This document shows positions 19,896-28,616 of a stretch of 64,000 nt of DNA, piece by piece; the stretch's first letter is position 1; each line of letters opens with the position of its first letter. Source of the DNA: an uncultured Porphyromonadaceae bacterium (lineage in GTDB: Bacteria > Bacteroidota > Bacteroidia > Bacteroidales > Muribaculaceae); NCBI GenBank assembly GCA_947643165.1, contig CANRVB010000010.1, positions 24,296-88,295 on the forward strand. Reading direction: 5' to 3'. Below the pieces are notes generated by a model. The model was not told the origin of the DNA. It made no database searches and was given only the letters and a program-made list of their open reading frames with translations. A program made the position numbers and the translations under genes.

Positions 19896-20831
19896 CTATC
19901 TGAATCCCTGATATTGATTCAGCGGCGCTGCCCAGTTCGACGGCAGATACGGCACACCCGTATAAGTAGCCTTCATGAAATACATCGCATTGTTTCTCAG
20001 TGTCGCGGCATAGATAGTCTTGTTCACATAGTCTACCACATACACCGAACGGTCTCGGCTGTACGTCACCGAAAGCTGTCCCTTGTCCCCTGAATGCCCC
20101 ATTAGCAAGTGTGCCAGCTTGATCCATTGCTTGGATGTGGCCGAGGGTATGATCACTATGGAGCCAGTCACCGACTGATCTTCCTGCGACAATATCCTCA
20201 GCGCTCCCGAAAAATACGAATCATCCCTATATCTCACCTTTTTCAGCACCGCGTTCTGGTTTTCGAACATATTGTAGAACTCACGGTCCAGATCGCTCAG
20301 ATCTGCCGCCTTCATATAGCTGCTGTCTGCTCCTGTCCTCCAGTAATGGTACATCTCGAACACCCTGTCGTTTATGCTCCTCAACAGAAATGCCTGCTTA
20401 TACTTTTCCGGCGAGTCATTCATGCTTATCTCATCATCGCTGTTCTCCTCCTGAAACCTGATTGACCTTACATAACCGCCGTCGTTCATACTCATGACGG
20501 TGCCTGCGGGCGCCTCTTTCTTGGCCACGATCTCTATGCTGTCAAACAGAGCTTTGTTCTCCTTCACACTCCTCATTACATCCTCGCCGAGTTCACCCAT
20601 TCGGTCGAGATGCCTGAATGTCAGCGTCGATCCGTCAGGCTTCACGTCATACCGCAAGGTCGACATCGCGTCAGGATGCCTCTCCTCGAATTTGTCCATA
20701 GCCTCCATCAGCACTGTCCTCACTTTGTCTGAAGTGCTGTTGCTACCTCCGTCGGTTTTCTCCGACGCATGTGCGCTTATCACACACAAGACTCCCGCGA
20801 TAATCGTTATCACACATAGTTTATTCATCAT
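19896..20831 (-). CDS. Secreted protein of unknown function in sigma-factor operon
   Basis: Start trimmed to MMNKLCVITIIAGVLCVISAHASEKTDGG (signal peptide); follows anti-sigma-like ORF with short overlap. Confidence 0.65.
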   Translation of the reverse strand: MMNKLCVITIIAGVLCVISAHASEKTDGGSNSTSDKVRTVLMEAMDKFEERHPDAMSTLRYDVKPDGSTLTFRHLDRMGELGEDVMRSVKENKALFDSIEIVAKKEAPAGTVMSMNDGGYVRSIRFQEENSDDEISMNDSPEKYKQAFLLRSINDRVFEMYHYWRTGADSSYMKAADLSDLDREFYNMFENQNAVLKKVRYRDDSYFSGALRILSQEDQSVTGSIVIIPSATSKQWIKLAHLLMGHSGDKGQLSVTYSRDRSVYVVDYVNKTIYAATLRNNAMYFMKATYTGVPYLPSNWAAPLNQYQGFR

Positions 20832-21447
20832 AAGGCTCCGGTTTATATGTATGGTGGTCATATTGTTCATTACTCTCAGGTTGCGATATTGTGAATTCTC
20901 CCGGCATATCCAGCGAGGCATACATTATCTCGTCCATCTGTTGATATGGCGATTCTATTCTGCGCTGCGACAGTCTGTCCTCATCCGTCTCCGCGTCTAT
21001 TATGGCCGCCAGTATCCTGTCATGATGGTTAAGCGCCGTTTTCGTCTCCTTGTCATTCGTTTTCCTCAGTGTCTTCACCGGTTTGTCTGCCGCTTCAGTC
21101 TCCCTGGGTTCAGGTTTTGCTATTATTATTCGCCCCACCGTTGTCTCGGTGGTTTCATAGGTCCGCGCAAGCTCCTGCTCATTGTCCCATCTGCCTGACA
21201 TTGCGTATATCCACGCCCAGGCGGCCAATGCCACCGATGCTACCGACGCAGCTATTCCTGCTGTCATGCGCCGACTGATGCTCCACAGCGCTTGCCCTCT
21301 GGTGTGCGGTGTCACCTCGCCGGCAACCATATCCGCCAGCTTGTCAGCACGATCCGACGCCGTCAGAGTCATGCCCGACATACGTTTCCTGCGGTCGCTT
21401 AGCGCTTTCTGCAGCTCAGTGTCATTTATGTCGGTTCTATTGCTCAT
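20821..21447 (-). CDS. Putative anti-sigma factor (single TM)
   Basis: Cytosolic N-terminus, one TM (MTAGIAASVASVALAAWAWIYAM), overlaps the sigma-factor stop (4 bp). Confidence 0.65.
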   Translation of the reverse strand: MSNRTDINDTELQKALSDRRKRMSGMTLTASDRADKLADMVAGEVTPHTRGQALWSISRRMTAGIAASVASVALAAWAWIYAMSGRWDNEQELARTYETTETTVGRIIIAKPEPRETEAADKPVKTLRKTNDKETKTALNHHDRILAAIIDAETDEDRLSQRRIESPYQQMDEIMYASLDMPGEFTISQPESNEQYDHHTYKPEPYDE

Positions 21448-22022
21448 ATCCGTTGATGATTACTCATTTCTGTGATGGCCTTTCCTAATTTTCGCCGCAG
21501 TCTGTATAGCCTTGACGCCAGTGCCTGCGCATTGGTGTCGAGTATCTCGGCAACCTCCGACAGTGGCATTGACGCGTCATACACCATCTGTAGCAACGCC
21601 CTGTCCGATGGGTCAAGTCCCTCCAGAGCATCCTTGAGCATCTCTATCCGGCTGTCGGTTTCTGTATAATCCGTCGATGTCATATCAATAGGCATATCAT
21701 CCAGACGCGATGACACGATCTTAGGCTTGCGCCGTCCGAAGCTGATCGCTGTGGTATAGGCTATCCTGCATACCCACGTCGACAGCCGTCCGCGCTCCGC
21801 ATCATAGCTCGTTATGTTGCCTATCATCTTCATGAACGTATCTTGAACTACCTCCTCCACATCGAGCGGATTATCCAGAACCGAACCCGCTACAGTCTCC
21901 ACTATCGCCGAATACCTGTTCACAGCCGTCTTTATTGCCTCCGGAATACGGGCATTCAGACCCTCCCTCAAGGCAAGGTCCGAATCATACTTCGGGAGCT
22001 GGCGTCTGTTTAGGCTTCTCAC
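21444..22022 (-). CDS. ECF-type RNA polymerase sigma factor
   Basis: VLDNPLDVEEVVQDTFMKMIGNITSYDAERGRLSTWVCRIAYTTAIS...DRALLQMVYDASMPLSEVAEILDTNAQALASRLYRLRRKL; sigma2/sigma4. Confidence 0.92.
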   Translation of the reverse strand: MRSLNRRQLPKYDSDLALREGLNARIPEAIKTAVNRYSAIVETVAGSVLDNPLDVEEVVQDTFMKMIGNITSYDAERGRLSTWVCRIAYTTAISFGRRKPKIVSSRLDDMPIDMTSTDYTETDSRIEMLKDALEGLDPSDRALLQMVYDASMPLSEVAEILDTNAQALASRLYRLRRKLGKAITEMSNHQRI

Positions 22023-22195
22023 ATTCTCATATACGCCATCATTTCCGCAATCTTACTCGGAATCCCGTCGTGTTGACATAATTTAACGTATCCTCCCGTA
22101 TTCCGTATGATTATAGCTGAAAAAGCCGGAAGCATTCCCGCGTTCTCCGTCATTTTCCAACCGCAGGTCATTCCCTGCACTCCTGCAGCTCTCCC

Positions 22196-23368
22196 TCAGA
22201 ACATTATCTGCAATCTGGCCTGCACTATATTCACATGCCTGTCAGCATATCCCGCCCTGTCTCTTACATCGGTCCACGAATATCTCAGTCTCGCCAGTAC
22301 ATACCGGTTTATATAGTAGCTTGCCGTCAGCGACACATCCCTCGACACACCTCCATATATCCCTGCACTGTTGCAGTTGGCCCCGGTCCAGTCAAACGCG
22401 CCAGTCAGCTCCACAGACCCCGCGTCCGGACAATCAAGTATCCCATCCTGACCGTTATACCTGTAGCCACGGCCCCGGAGCAGACCCCTCACCATGCCGT
22501 AAGCCCCGTGAGCCTTATACGATGCCAGTCCATTACCTCGCCATACGTTCATATAGTAATATTGCGATTCCACCGCAAATCTTCCGCCCCACAGCAGCAG
22601 CTCAGGCGTCAGCTTCATCACTCCACGCGCACCGTCAACCCTCGCGCCAAGCATCTCCACCTGGCTCACACGGCTCGGAAAATCCGCCTCGAAGTCAAAA
22701 TATCCCCCCGACACACATCCATCCTCCAGACGCTCATGCCTCGCGCCCTCATATCCGCCCGACATACCGACATGCCAGCCCCTTCCCATCTCATCATCAG
22801 CACGCCTGTACACCACGCGCTCACGCACACCCATGCTCACCTTGCCTATCCTGTTCGCATGCTCCCTCACTACACGCCCGTCAGCTATCACGCTCGTCGC
22901 GCTCAGCACATCCTGACCCGAGTAGACATACATCAAAAGCATATTCCTGCCCGAAGCATTGAAATAGATATCACTCGGCTGCTCCTCCATAGTCTGCTTC
23001 ATCGAGCTGCTCGCCACCGAATTCAGGCCCAACTGCGCCGACATATACCCCAGATAAACATTCTGGTTCCCTCCCAGATCATACGACAGATATATATCCT
23101 TCGGGCTGACCTTTCCATACGCCAGACATATATCAGCCTTGGCCGACCAACGCCCATACCTCGCCTTGAAGCCTAACTCGACATCCGGAATCGCAACCCC
23201 GTCAGTGAACACATCATCACTCGGCATATACAACGCACCGTCCATCAGCACCCTCGCCCTCGGGCTTACCTCAAGTTTTTCCTCTGAGCTTGTCATCGCG
23301 TTGGCACTTCCCGCTGCAAGCACACACACATTCATGGCCGCAAGAAATAATTTTGTCGTTGTAGTCAT
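22196..23368 (-). CDS. Outer-membrane beta-barrel protein, porin O/P-like
   Basis: Signal peptide; GFKARYGRWSAKADICLAYGKVSPKDIYLSYDLGGNQNVYLGYMSAQLGLNSVASSSMKQ; alternating strands; C-terminal aromatic (RLQIMF). Confidence 0.7.
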   Translation of the reverse strand: MTTTTKLFLAAMNVCVLAAGSANAMTSSEEKLEVSPRARVLMDGALYMPSDDVFTDGVAIPDVELGFKARYGRWSAKADICLAYGKVSPKDIYLSYDLGGNQNVYLGYMSAQLGLNSVASSSMKQTMEEQPSDIYFNASGRNMLLMYVYSGQDVLSATSVIADGRVVREHANRIGKVSMGVRERVVYRRADDEMGRGWHVGMSGGYEGARHERLEDGCVSGGYFDFEADFPSRVSQVEMLGARVDGARGVMKLTPELLLWGGRFAVESQYYYMNVWRGNGLASYKAHGAYGMVRGLLRGRGYRYNGQDGILDCPDAGSVELTGAFDWTGANCNSAGIYGGVSRDVSLTASYYINRYVLARLRYSWTDVRDRAGYADRHVNIVQARLQIMF

Positions 23369-23404
23369 TGCACTGATTTTCTAAGTGATGTCGATTGGTA
23401 ATGC

Positions 23405-23467
23405 AAAGGTACGATTAAGCGAGCGCAAACGAAAATTTATTTTCAGTTTGCCGAGCGAGAGTACCTT
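23405..23467. repeat. Hairpin repeat copy A
   Basis: AAAGGTACGATTAAGCGAGCGCAAACGAAAATTTATTTTCAGTTTGCCGAGCGAGAGTACCTT; ends AAGGTAC/GTACCTT inverted. Confidence 0.85.
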
Positions 23468-23478
23468 CGGCAGCAGCC

Positions 23479-23540
23479 AAAGTACGATTAAGCGAGCGCA
23501 AACGAAAATTTATTTTCAGTTTGCCGAGCGAGAGTACCTT
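23479..23540. repeat. Hairpin repeat copy B (tandem to A)
   Basis: AAAGTACGATTAAGCGAGCGCAAACGAAAATTTATTTTCAGTTTGCCGAGCGAGAGTACCTT. Confidence 0.85.
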
Positions 23541-23715
23541 CTGATCCCTATTCCCCCCTGTCTGCACGGAATATTGATTTTTTTGTTGTTAAAAAAACAA
23601 AATACCCCCCCCCTATTACTTAAAATTATCACTATCTTTATGCGCGTATATCAACTATATAGATTCATCTGCTCAACGTTAGTACATTCCCTGCTCAACT
23701 TAAATCATCTTACCC

Positions 23716-24606
23716 ATGAAGATCCGTATTTCGGTCGCCTTGACTCTGCTTCTTGCCATTCTGATATCTCCCGATCTTTTTGCCCAGCGTAAAGATTCCG
23801 ATGCCAAGATCTCTCGTTTCAACTTTGTGGAGGCTTCACGAAAAAGAGACAAGCTGTCCGACGCGGATATACGCATCCGCTATGCCTTCAATCCCGAAGA
23901 TATCAACGACCGGTCCACATGGATTGACGAAGGCCAGCTCAAGATAGCGCCCGACATGACCGACTACAGCAGCTACTTTATCGAAGTCGACGAAGATAGT
24001 CTCATGCATTGGTTTGATGTCCATGGCCGGAATGTGGCAGCTTACCCTCCGGTGCGTTGGCTTCAGGGCTATCGGAGTGATTACTGGATTGAATATCAAT
24101 ATTCCCAGATAACTACCAAAGATGGCATCCTCACCGAATGGGCTACAATGCCGCGCGAGCTTGATCAGGAAAATCTCTATTACACCGAGAGCCTGCCCCT
24201 GTTCAAATGGGATATCGGCACAGAGACCGCCACTGTGTGCGGCTATGAATGCATCAAGGCCACATGCCACTGGCGCGGCCGTGATTTCACCGCTTGGTTC
24301 ACTCCCGACATCCCTGTTCAATACGGACCGTGGAAATTTGGTGGGCTTCCCGGTCTGATCATGAAGGTCTCCGACAACGAAAGCATATACTCATTTGAAG
24401 CCGTTGCTGTTGAAAACGGTAGCTTCCCCATCTTTGCGCCCCGTGGAAGCAAGTACAAGCTCTCCACTCGCGATAAGGTGTGGAAACTTCAGCGCGCCCT
24501 CAACGAGAATTATCTCAAGGCCACCGATTCTTCAGTCATGCAGTTCCGCACCGGGCGTGTCATTTCCTCACGCGAGCACCCCTACACTCAGCTCGAACTG
24601 GAGTAA
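23716..24606 (+). CDS. GLPGLI family protein (copy 1)
   Basis: Signal peptide; contains GPWKFGGLPGLIMKVSD. Confidence 0.9.
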   Translation: MKIRISVALTLLLAILISPDLFAQRKDSDAKISRFNFVEASRKRDKLSDADIRIRYAFNPEDINDRSTWIDEGQLKIAPDMTDYSSYFIEVDEDSLMHWFDVHGRNVAAYPPVRWLQGYRSDYWIEYQYSQITTKDGILTEWATMPRELDQENLYYTESLPLFKWDIGTETATVCGYECIKATCHWRGRDFTAWFTPDIPVQYGPWKFGGLPGLIMKVSDNESIYSFEAVAVENGSFPIFAPRGSKYKLSTRDKVWKLQRALNENYLKATDSSVMQFRTGRVISSREHPYTQLELE

Positions 24607-24666
24607 CACCCTATGCAACATGCCATGAAATTCCGGCACTGCCTGCTCACTTAAATCACCTTGCCC

Positions 24667-25557
24667 ATGAAGATCCATATTCCGGTCGCCTTGACCCTGC
24701 TTTTTGCCATTCTGATATCTCCCGATCTTTTTGCCCAACGTAAAGATTCCGATGCCAAGATCTCTTTTTTCAACTTCGTAGGCGCGACACGAAAAAGAGA
24801 CAAGCTGTCCGACGCGGATATACGCATCCGCTACGCCTTCAATCCCGAAGATATCAACGACCGGTCCACTTGGATTGACGAAGGCCAGCTCAAGATAGCG
24901 CCCGACATGACCGACTACAGCAGCTACTTTATCGAAGTCGACGAAGATAGTCTCATGCATTGGTTTGATGTCCATGGCCGGAATGTGGCAGCTTACCCTC
25001 CGGTGCGTTGGCTTCAGGGCTATCGGAGTGATTACTGGATTGAATATCAATATTCCCAGATAACTACCAAAGATGGCATCCTCACCGAATGGGCTACAAT
25101 GCCGCGCGAGCTTGATCAGGAAAATCTCTATTACACCGAGAGCCTGCCCCTGTTCAAATGGGATATCGGCACAGAGACCGCCACTGTGTGCGGCTATGAA
25201 TGCATCAAGGCCACATGCCACTGGCGCGGCCGTGATTTCACCGCTTGGTTCACTCCCGACATCCCTGTTCAATACGGACCGTGGAAATTTGGTGGGCTTC
25301 CCGGTCTGATCATGAAGGTCTCCGACAACGAAAGCATATACTCATTTGAAGCCGTTGCTGTTGAAAACGGTAGCTTCCCCATCTTTGCGCCCCGTGGAAG
25401 CAAGTACAAGCTCTCCACTCGCGATAAGGTGTGGAAACTTCAGCGCGCCCTCAACGAGAATTATTTCAAGACCGCCGATCATTCGGTCATACAGGTTCGC
25501 ACCGGACGTGTCATTTCCTCACGCGAGCACCCCTACACTCAGCTCGAACTGGAGTAA
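24667..25557 (+). CDS. GLPGLI family protein (copy 2, tandem paralog)
   Basis: Same 951 bp downstream; ATG 24667; core nucleotide-identical to copy 1. Confidence 0.9.
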   Translation: MKIHIPVALTLLFAILISPDLFAQRKDSDAKISFFNFVGATRKRDKLSDADIRIRYAFNPEDINDRSTWIDEGQLKIAPDMTDYSSYFIEVDEDSLMHWFDVHGRNVAAYPPVRWLQGYRSDYWIEYQYSQITTKDGILTEWATMPRELDQENLYYTESLPLFKWDIGTETATVCGYECIKATCHWRGRDFTAWFTPDIPVQYGPWKFGGLPGLIMKVSDNESIYSFEAVAVENGSFPIFAPRGSKYKLSTRDKVWKLQRALNENYFKTADHSVIQVRTGRVISSREHPYTQLELE

Positions 25558-25574
25558 CCCTTATGTAACATGCC

Positions 25575-28205
25575 ATGATACTTCGACACAGCCTCCTCAT
25601 CCTGTTGTTGCTGATCTGTACACCTGTACTCTGTGCACGGATCACGCTCAATGGCCGCGTGTCCGACAATTCCGGCCATCCGCTCGAAGCTATGATTACC
25701 GTTATGGATGCCGGACGGATTGTCGCACATACTATGGCCGGCAAATCCGGAGAATATTCTCTTGAGTTCACCACAGAGTCCGACAGCGTTTCCCTCCGTG
25801 CTTCGATGTTGGGCTACACGACTCTCCGGAAGAGCATAGCCGCGGTGTCCGCACGCATTGATCTCACCCTTAAGGGTGGAAATGCTTTGAAAGAGGTTGT
25901 CGTTGTCGCCGACAAGATTACCGGGCGCGGCGATACCATCAGCTACAATGTGGCGGCATTCCGCGACAGCTCTGACCGCGTTATCGGCGATGTGATCAAA
26001 AAGATGCCGGGTATTGAGGTCAGCGAGTCCGGACGTATCAGTTTCAACGGCAAGGAGGTGAAAAACTTCTATGTCGAGGACATGGATCTACTGCAGGGAC
26101 GCTATGGAATTGCCACCAACAATGTCTCTGCAAGCGACGTGGCTGCTGTCCAGGTCTATCAGAACCATCAGCCCATCAGGGCGCTTAAAGATATAGCCCC
26201 CTCCGAAGACGTCACTATCAATCTCAAGCTTAAATCATCGGCCAAAGGCACATGGTCCCTCTCTGCTATGGCCGCCGGTGGATATAAGCCCGCTTTATGG
26301 GCAGCCGAGCTGACCGCTATGTATTTCGGACGGCAGATGCAGAACATATCGTCCTACAAGGGCAACAATAGCGGAATTGATGTCAATAGCGAACTCCGCT
26401 CATTCTCCGACGACAATATCCCGCTCTTCACCGACAATGCTCCTTTGACCGTCTCTTCCCCTCAATCTCCTGGCATCGCCCCTCGGCGCTACATCGACAA
26501 CCTCTCCAATGCCGCCACTCTCAACCAGTTGATTAAGGTCGATACCTTCACCACCATCAATCTTAATATAGGCTATTATTACGACCGGTTGCGCAAAAGC
26601 GGCGAGTCGCTTTCACAGCAATACCAGCCCGCTTCCGGCGACTATCGTAGCATTTTTCAGGAGATAAAGTCAGCCGCCTACATCAACTCCCTTTCGGCTG
26701 CGGCCACAATAACTGGAAATACCCCGGGCTCCTATATCAAGAATACCCTCGATGTCAAAGCCGGTTGGAACCGAGATATTGCTAACGCAGCCACTTCCGG
26801 CAGCTTCACGTCCGCCACATCTTCCGTCCACCAGCATCTCGACAATCCGGCGCTTCAGATCACCGACCGCCTGTCATTCATAAGCAATCAAGGAAAGCGT
26901 GCGTGGGAGTTTTATCTTACATCCGGTTGGAATCATCGTCCTCAGTCACTGGCCGTTGTCAGCGATACGCCCGGATCCGCTTCCGCCGGCAGTCTGGTCC
27001 AGAACTATACAACCGATGCCCTGATGGCTCATCTCTACACCTCCGGGAGCTTCATGATCGATCAGGTCCGGGTTTATACCGGACTGTTTGCCAATTTCGA
27101 TTCCGAAAATGTCTCATCCGAACTCGATGGTCTGCATATTCCCGACATCGATGACACACTCAACGATTTCTTCTTTGGCAAACTCGACATGGGCGTCCAG
27201 TCCAAACTGTCCTATCTGCTGCGGCCGTTCTACGTTGAGCTTACACTCCCTCTCTCATACAATCGCCAGTGGCTCGACGACCGCATCGACCGTTCAAGGT
27301 CGCAGGGCTGGAACTATGCTCTCTTCATGCCCCATCTCCACCTTACCTATTCCATGGGGCGCAACTGGCTTGCCCTTGATTTCTATTATAACCGCATGCG
27401 CGACAATTCTCGGCGCGCCGCCAGAGGAATTGTGATGACCGACTACCTCTCCTTCCGGAGATCGCAGATCGAGCGTACAATTGTCGATGAGACATTGTCC
27501 GCCGCCGCCACCTACCGCTTTTCCAATCCATTCCTCCAGCTTTTTGGAAATGCTTCCATCGTCTGGAACCAATTCAGACATAACAATATCACTGGCTACG
27601 ACTACGACGGCCTCTCCACTGTGAGCATTACCCTCCCTCTGCCCAACACATCCAACTCCTATTCCGCCTCCGTCAACGTCGACAAGGGACTCGGTTTCTG
27701 GAATTCAACCCTCAAGATGGGAGCGGCCGCATCCCTCTACACAGGCAGTTCCCTGATCGGTCAATCCCTCTTCAATTTCAATACCACATCTTTGAGCGGA
27801 AGCATTCTTGCTAATGCCACACCCGCTCCATGGATCGGAGCAGCCATCGCCTTTGCCTGTGGACAGAGCCGCAGCCACACCCGTTCGATTGATACCCGTG
27901 CCCCGTGGATACGTTCATGGACTGGAAGGGCCGACATCAACTTCTACCCCTTGCAAAATCTGATAGTCAATCTCGCTGCCGAAAACAACTATACCAACCT
28001 CACCTCAGGCGACACCAACGTCTGGTTTGGTGATGCCAGGATCACCTACCGCCGTGGGCGGTTTGACTGGGATCTTGCGTTCAACAACATTTTCAACCGG
28101 AAAGCATTCACAAAAGTCAGCTACACCGCCATGGATATTTACACCGGAACATACCGCCTGCGCCAGCGCAATGTGATGCTTACCCTCCGGATGAAAATCC
28201 TATGA
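25575..28205 (+). CDS. TonB-dependent-receptor-like outer membrane protein with CarboxypepD_reg-like N-terminus
   Basis: ITLNGRVSDNSGHPLEAMITVMDAGRIVAHTMAGKSGEYSLEF...VIGDVIKKMPGIEVSESGRISFNGKEVKNFYVEDMDLLQGRYGIATNNVSASDVAAVQVYQNHQPIRAL. Confidence 0.85.
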   Translation: MILRHSLLILLLLICTPVLCARITLNGRVSDNSGHPLEAMITVMDAGRIVAHTMAGKSGEYSLEFTTESDSVSLRASMLGYTTLRKSIAAVSARIDLTLKGGNALKEVVVVADKITGRGDTISYNVAAFRDSSDRVIGDVIKKMPGIEVSESGRISFNGKEVKNFYVEDMDLLQGRYGIATNNVSASDVAAVQVYQNHQPIRALKDIAPSEDVTINLKLKSSAKGTWSLSAMAAGGYKPALWAAELTAMYFGRQMQNISSYKGNNSGIDVNSELRSFSDDNIPLFTDNAPLTVSSPQSPGIAPRRYIDNLSNAATLNQLIKVDTFTTINLNIGYYYDRLRKSGESLSQQYQPASGDYRSIFQEIKSAAYINSLSAAATITGNTPGSYIKNTLDVKAGWNRDIANAATSGSFTSATSSVHQHLDNPALQITDRLSFISNQGKRAWEFYLTSGWNHRPQSLAVVSDTPGSASAGSLVQNYTTDALMAHLYTSGSFMIDQVRVYTGLFANFDSENVSSELDGLHIPDIDDTLNDFFFGKLDMGVQSKLSYLLRPFYVELTLPLSYNRQWLDDRIDRSRSQGWNYALFMPHLHLTYSMGRNWLALDFYYNRMRDNSRRAARGIVMTDYLSFRRSQIERTIVDETLSAAATYRFSNPFLQLFGNASIVWNQFRHNNITGYDYDGLSTVSITLPLPNTSNSYSASVNVDKGLGFWNSTLKMGAAASLYTGSSLIGQSLFNFNTTSLSGSILANATPAPWIGAAIAFACGQSRSHTRSIDTRAPWIRSWTGRADINFYPLQNLIVNLAAENNYTNLTSGDTNVWFGDARITYRRGRFDWDLAFNNIFNRKAFTKVSYTAMDIYTGTYRLRQRNVMLTLRMKIL

Positions 28206-28350
28206 CCCACGCGGATCTATCACCCCGTCCCTGTACAATATATCCCGGTTTATACGTCACCGGCCCGTAGCCCCCTCGTTACGGGCATTCCAACTTGACT
28301 CACACCGCCCGTAAAATTTCCCCCGATGTCAAAGAACTCTTCCCCACACA

Positions 28351-28389
28351 CTCAAATTCATTTGGCTATTGCCGAGCGTAAGTAACTTG
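28351..28389. repeat. Hairpin repeat copy C (3' half only)
   Basis: ...TTGCCGAGCGTAAGTAACTTG. Confidence 0.6.
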
Positions 28390-28398
28390 GTTGCAGAC

Positions 28399-28462
28399 AA
28401 AGTTACGATTAAGTCGAGCGCAAACGAAAATTTATTTTCAGTTTGCCGAGCGTGAGTAACTT
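28399..28462. repeat. Hairpin repeat copy D
   Basis: AAAGTTACGATTAAGTCGAGCGCAAACGAAAATTTATTTTCAGTTTGCCGAGCGTGAGTAACTT; ends AAGTTAC/GTAACTT inverted. Confidence 0.85.
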
Positions 28463-28571
28463 GGTAGAATGCAAAGTTACGCCCCCGCGGTCCCGTTTTT
28501 TTGCGAAATATCCCCTTTGGTGCAAAAAAAATTCACCCTCCCTCTTATTTTGCACTCTCACAGTTTATTGC

Positions 28572-28579
28572 TATATTTG
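28572..28579 (+). promoter_or_regulatory. -7 box TATATTTG for GH97 gene; -33-like TTTTG just before 28553
   Basis: TAnnTTTG match with ~20-bp spacing. Confidence 0.55.
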
Positions 28580-28616
28580 CCAACGATTATATTATACTAC
28601 TTTTTTCATTTCATAT

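Noticed and set aside
22235-23176. 313-aa plus-strand ORF opposite the porin-like gene
   Set aside because: Pro/His/Arg/Ser-rich low-complexity translation; the minus frame has signal peptide and beta-barrel pattern.
23405-23540. Repeat pair considered as a CRISPR array
   Set aside because: Only two units separated by ~11 bp, no cas genes nearby, and another cluster elsewhere; not an array.
23385-23792. 135-aa ORF containing KVRLSERKRKFIFSLPSE twice
   Set aside because: It is a read-through of the hairpin repeats and the GLPGLI leader, not a real protein.
24568-25272. 234-aa minus ORF and its twin at 23836-24321
   Set aside because: Both are shadows of the duplicated GLPGLI genes; their similarity comes only from the duplication.
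23716-25557. GLPGLI duplication as an assembly artifact
   Set aside because: Ends and flanks differ at many positions, so two true copies are more likely, although long reads should confirm.
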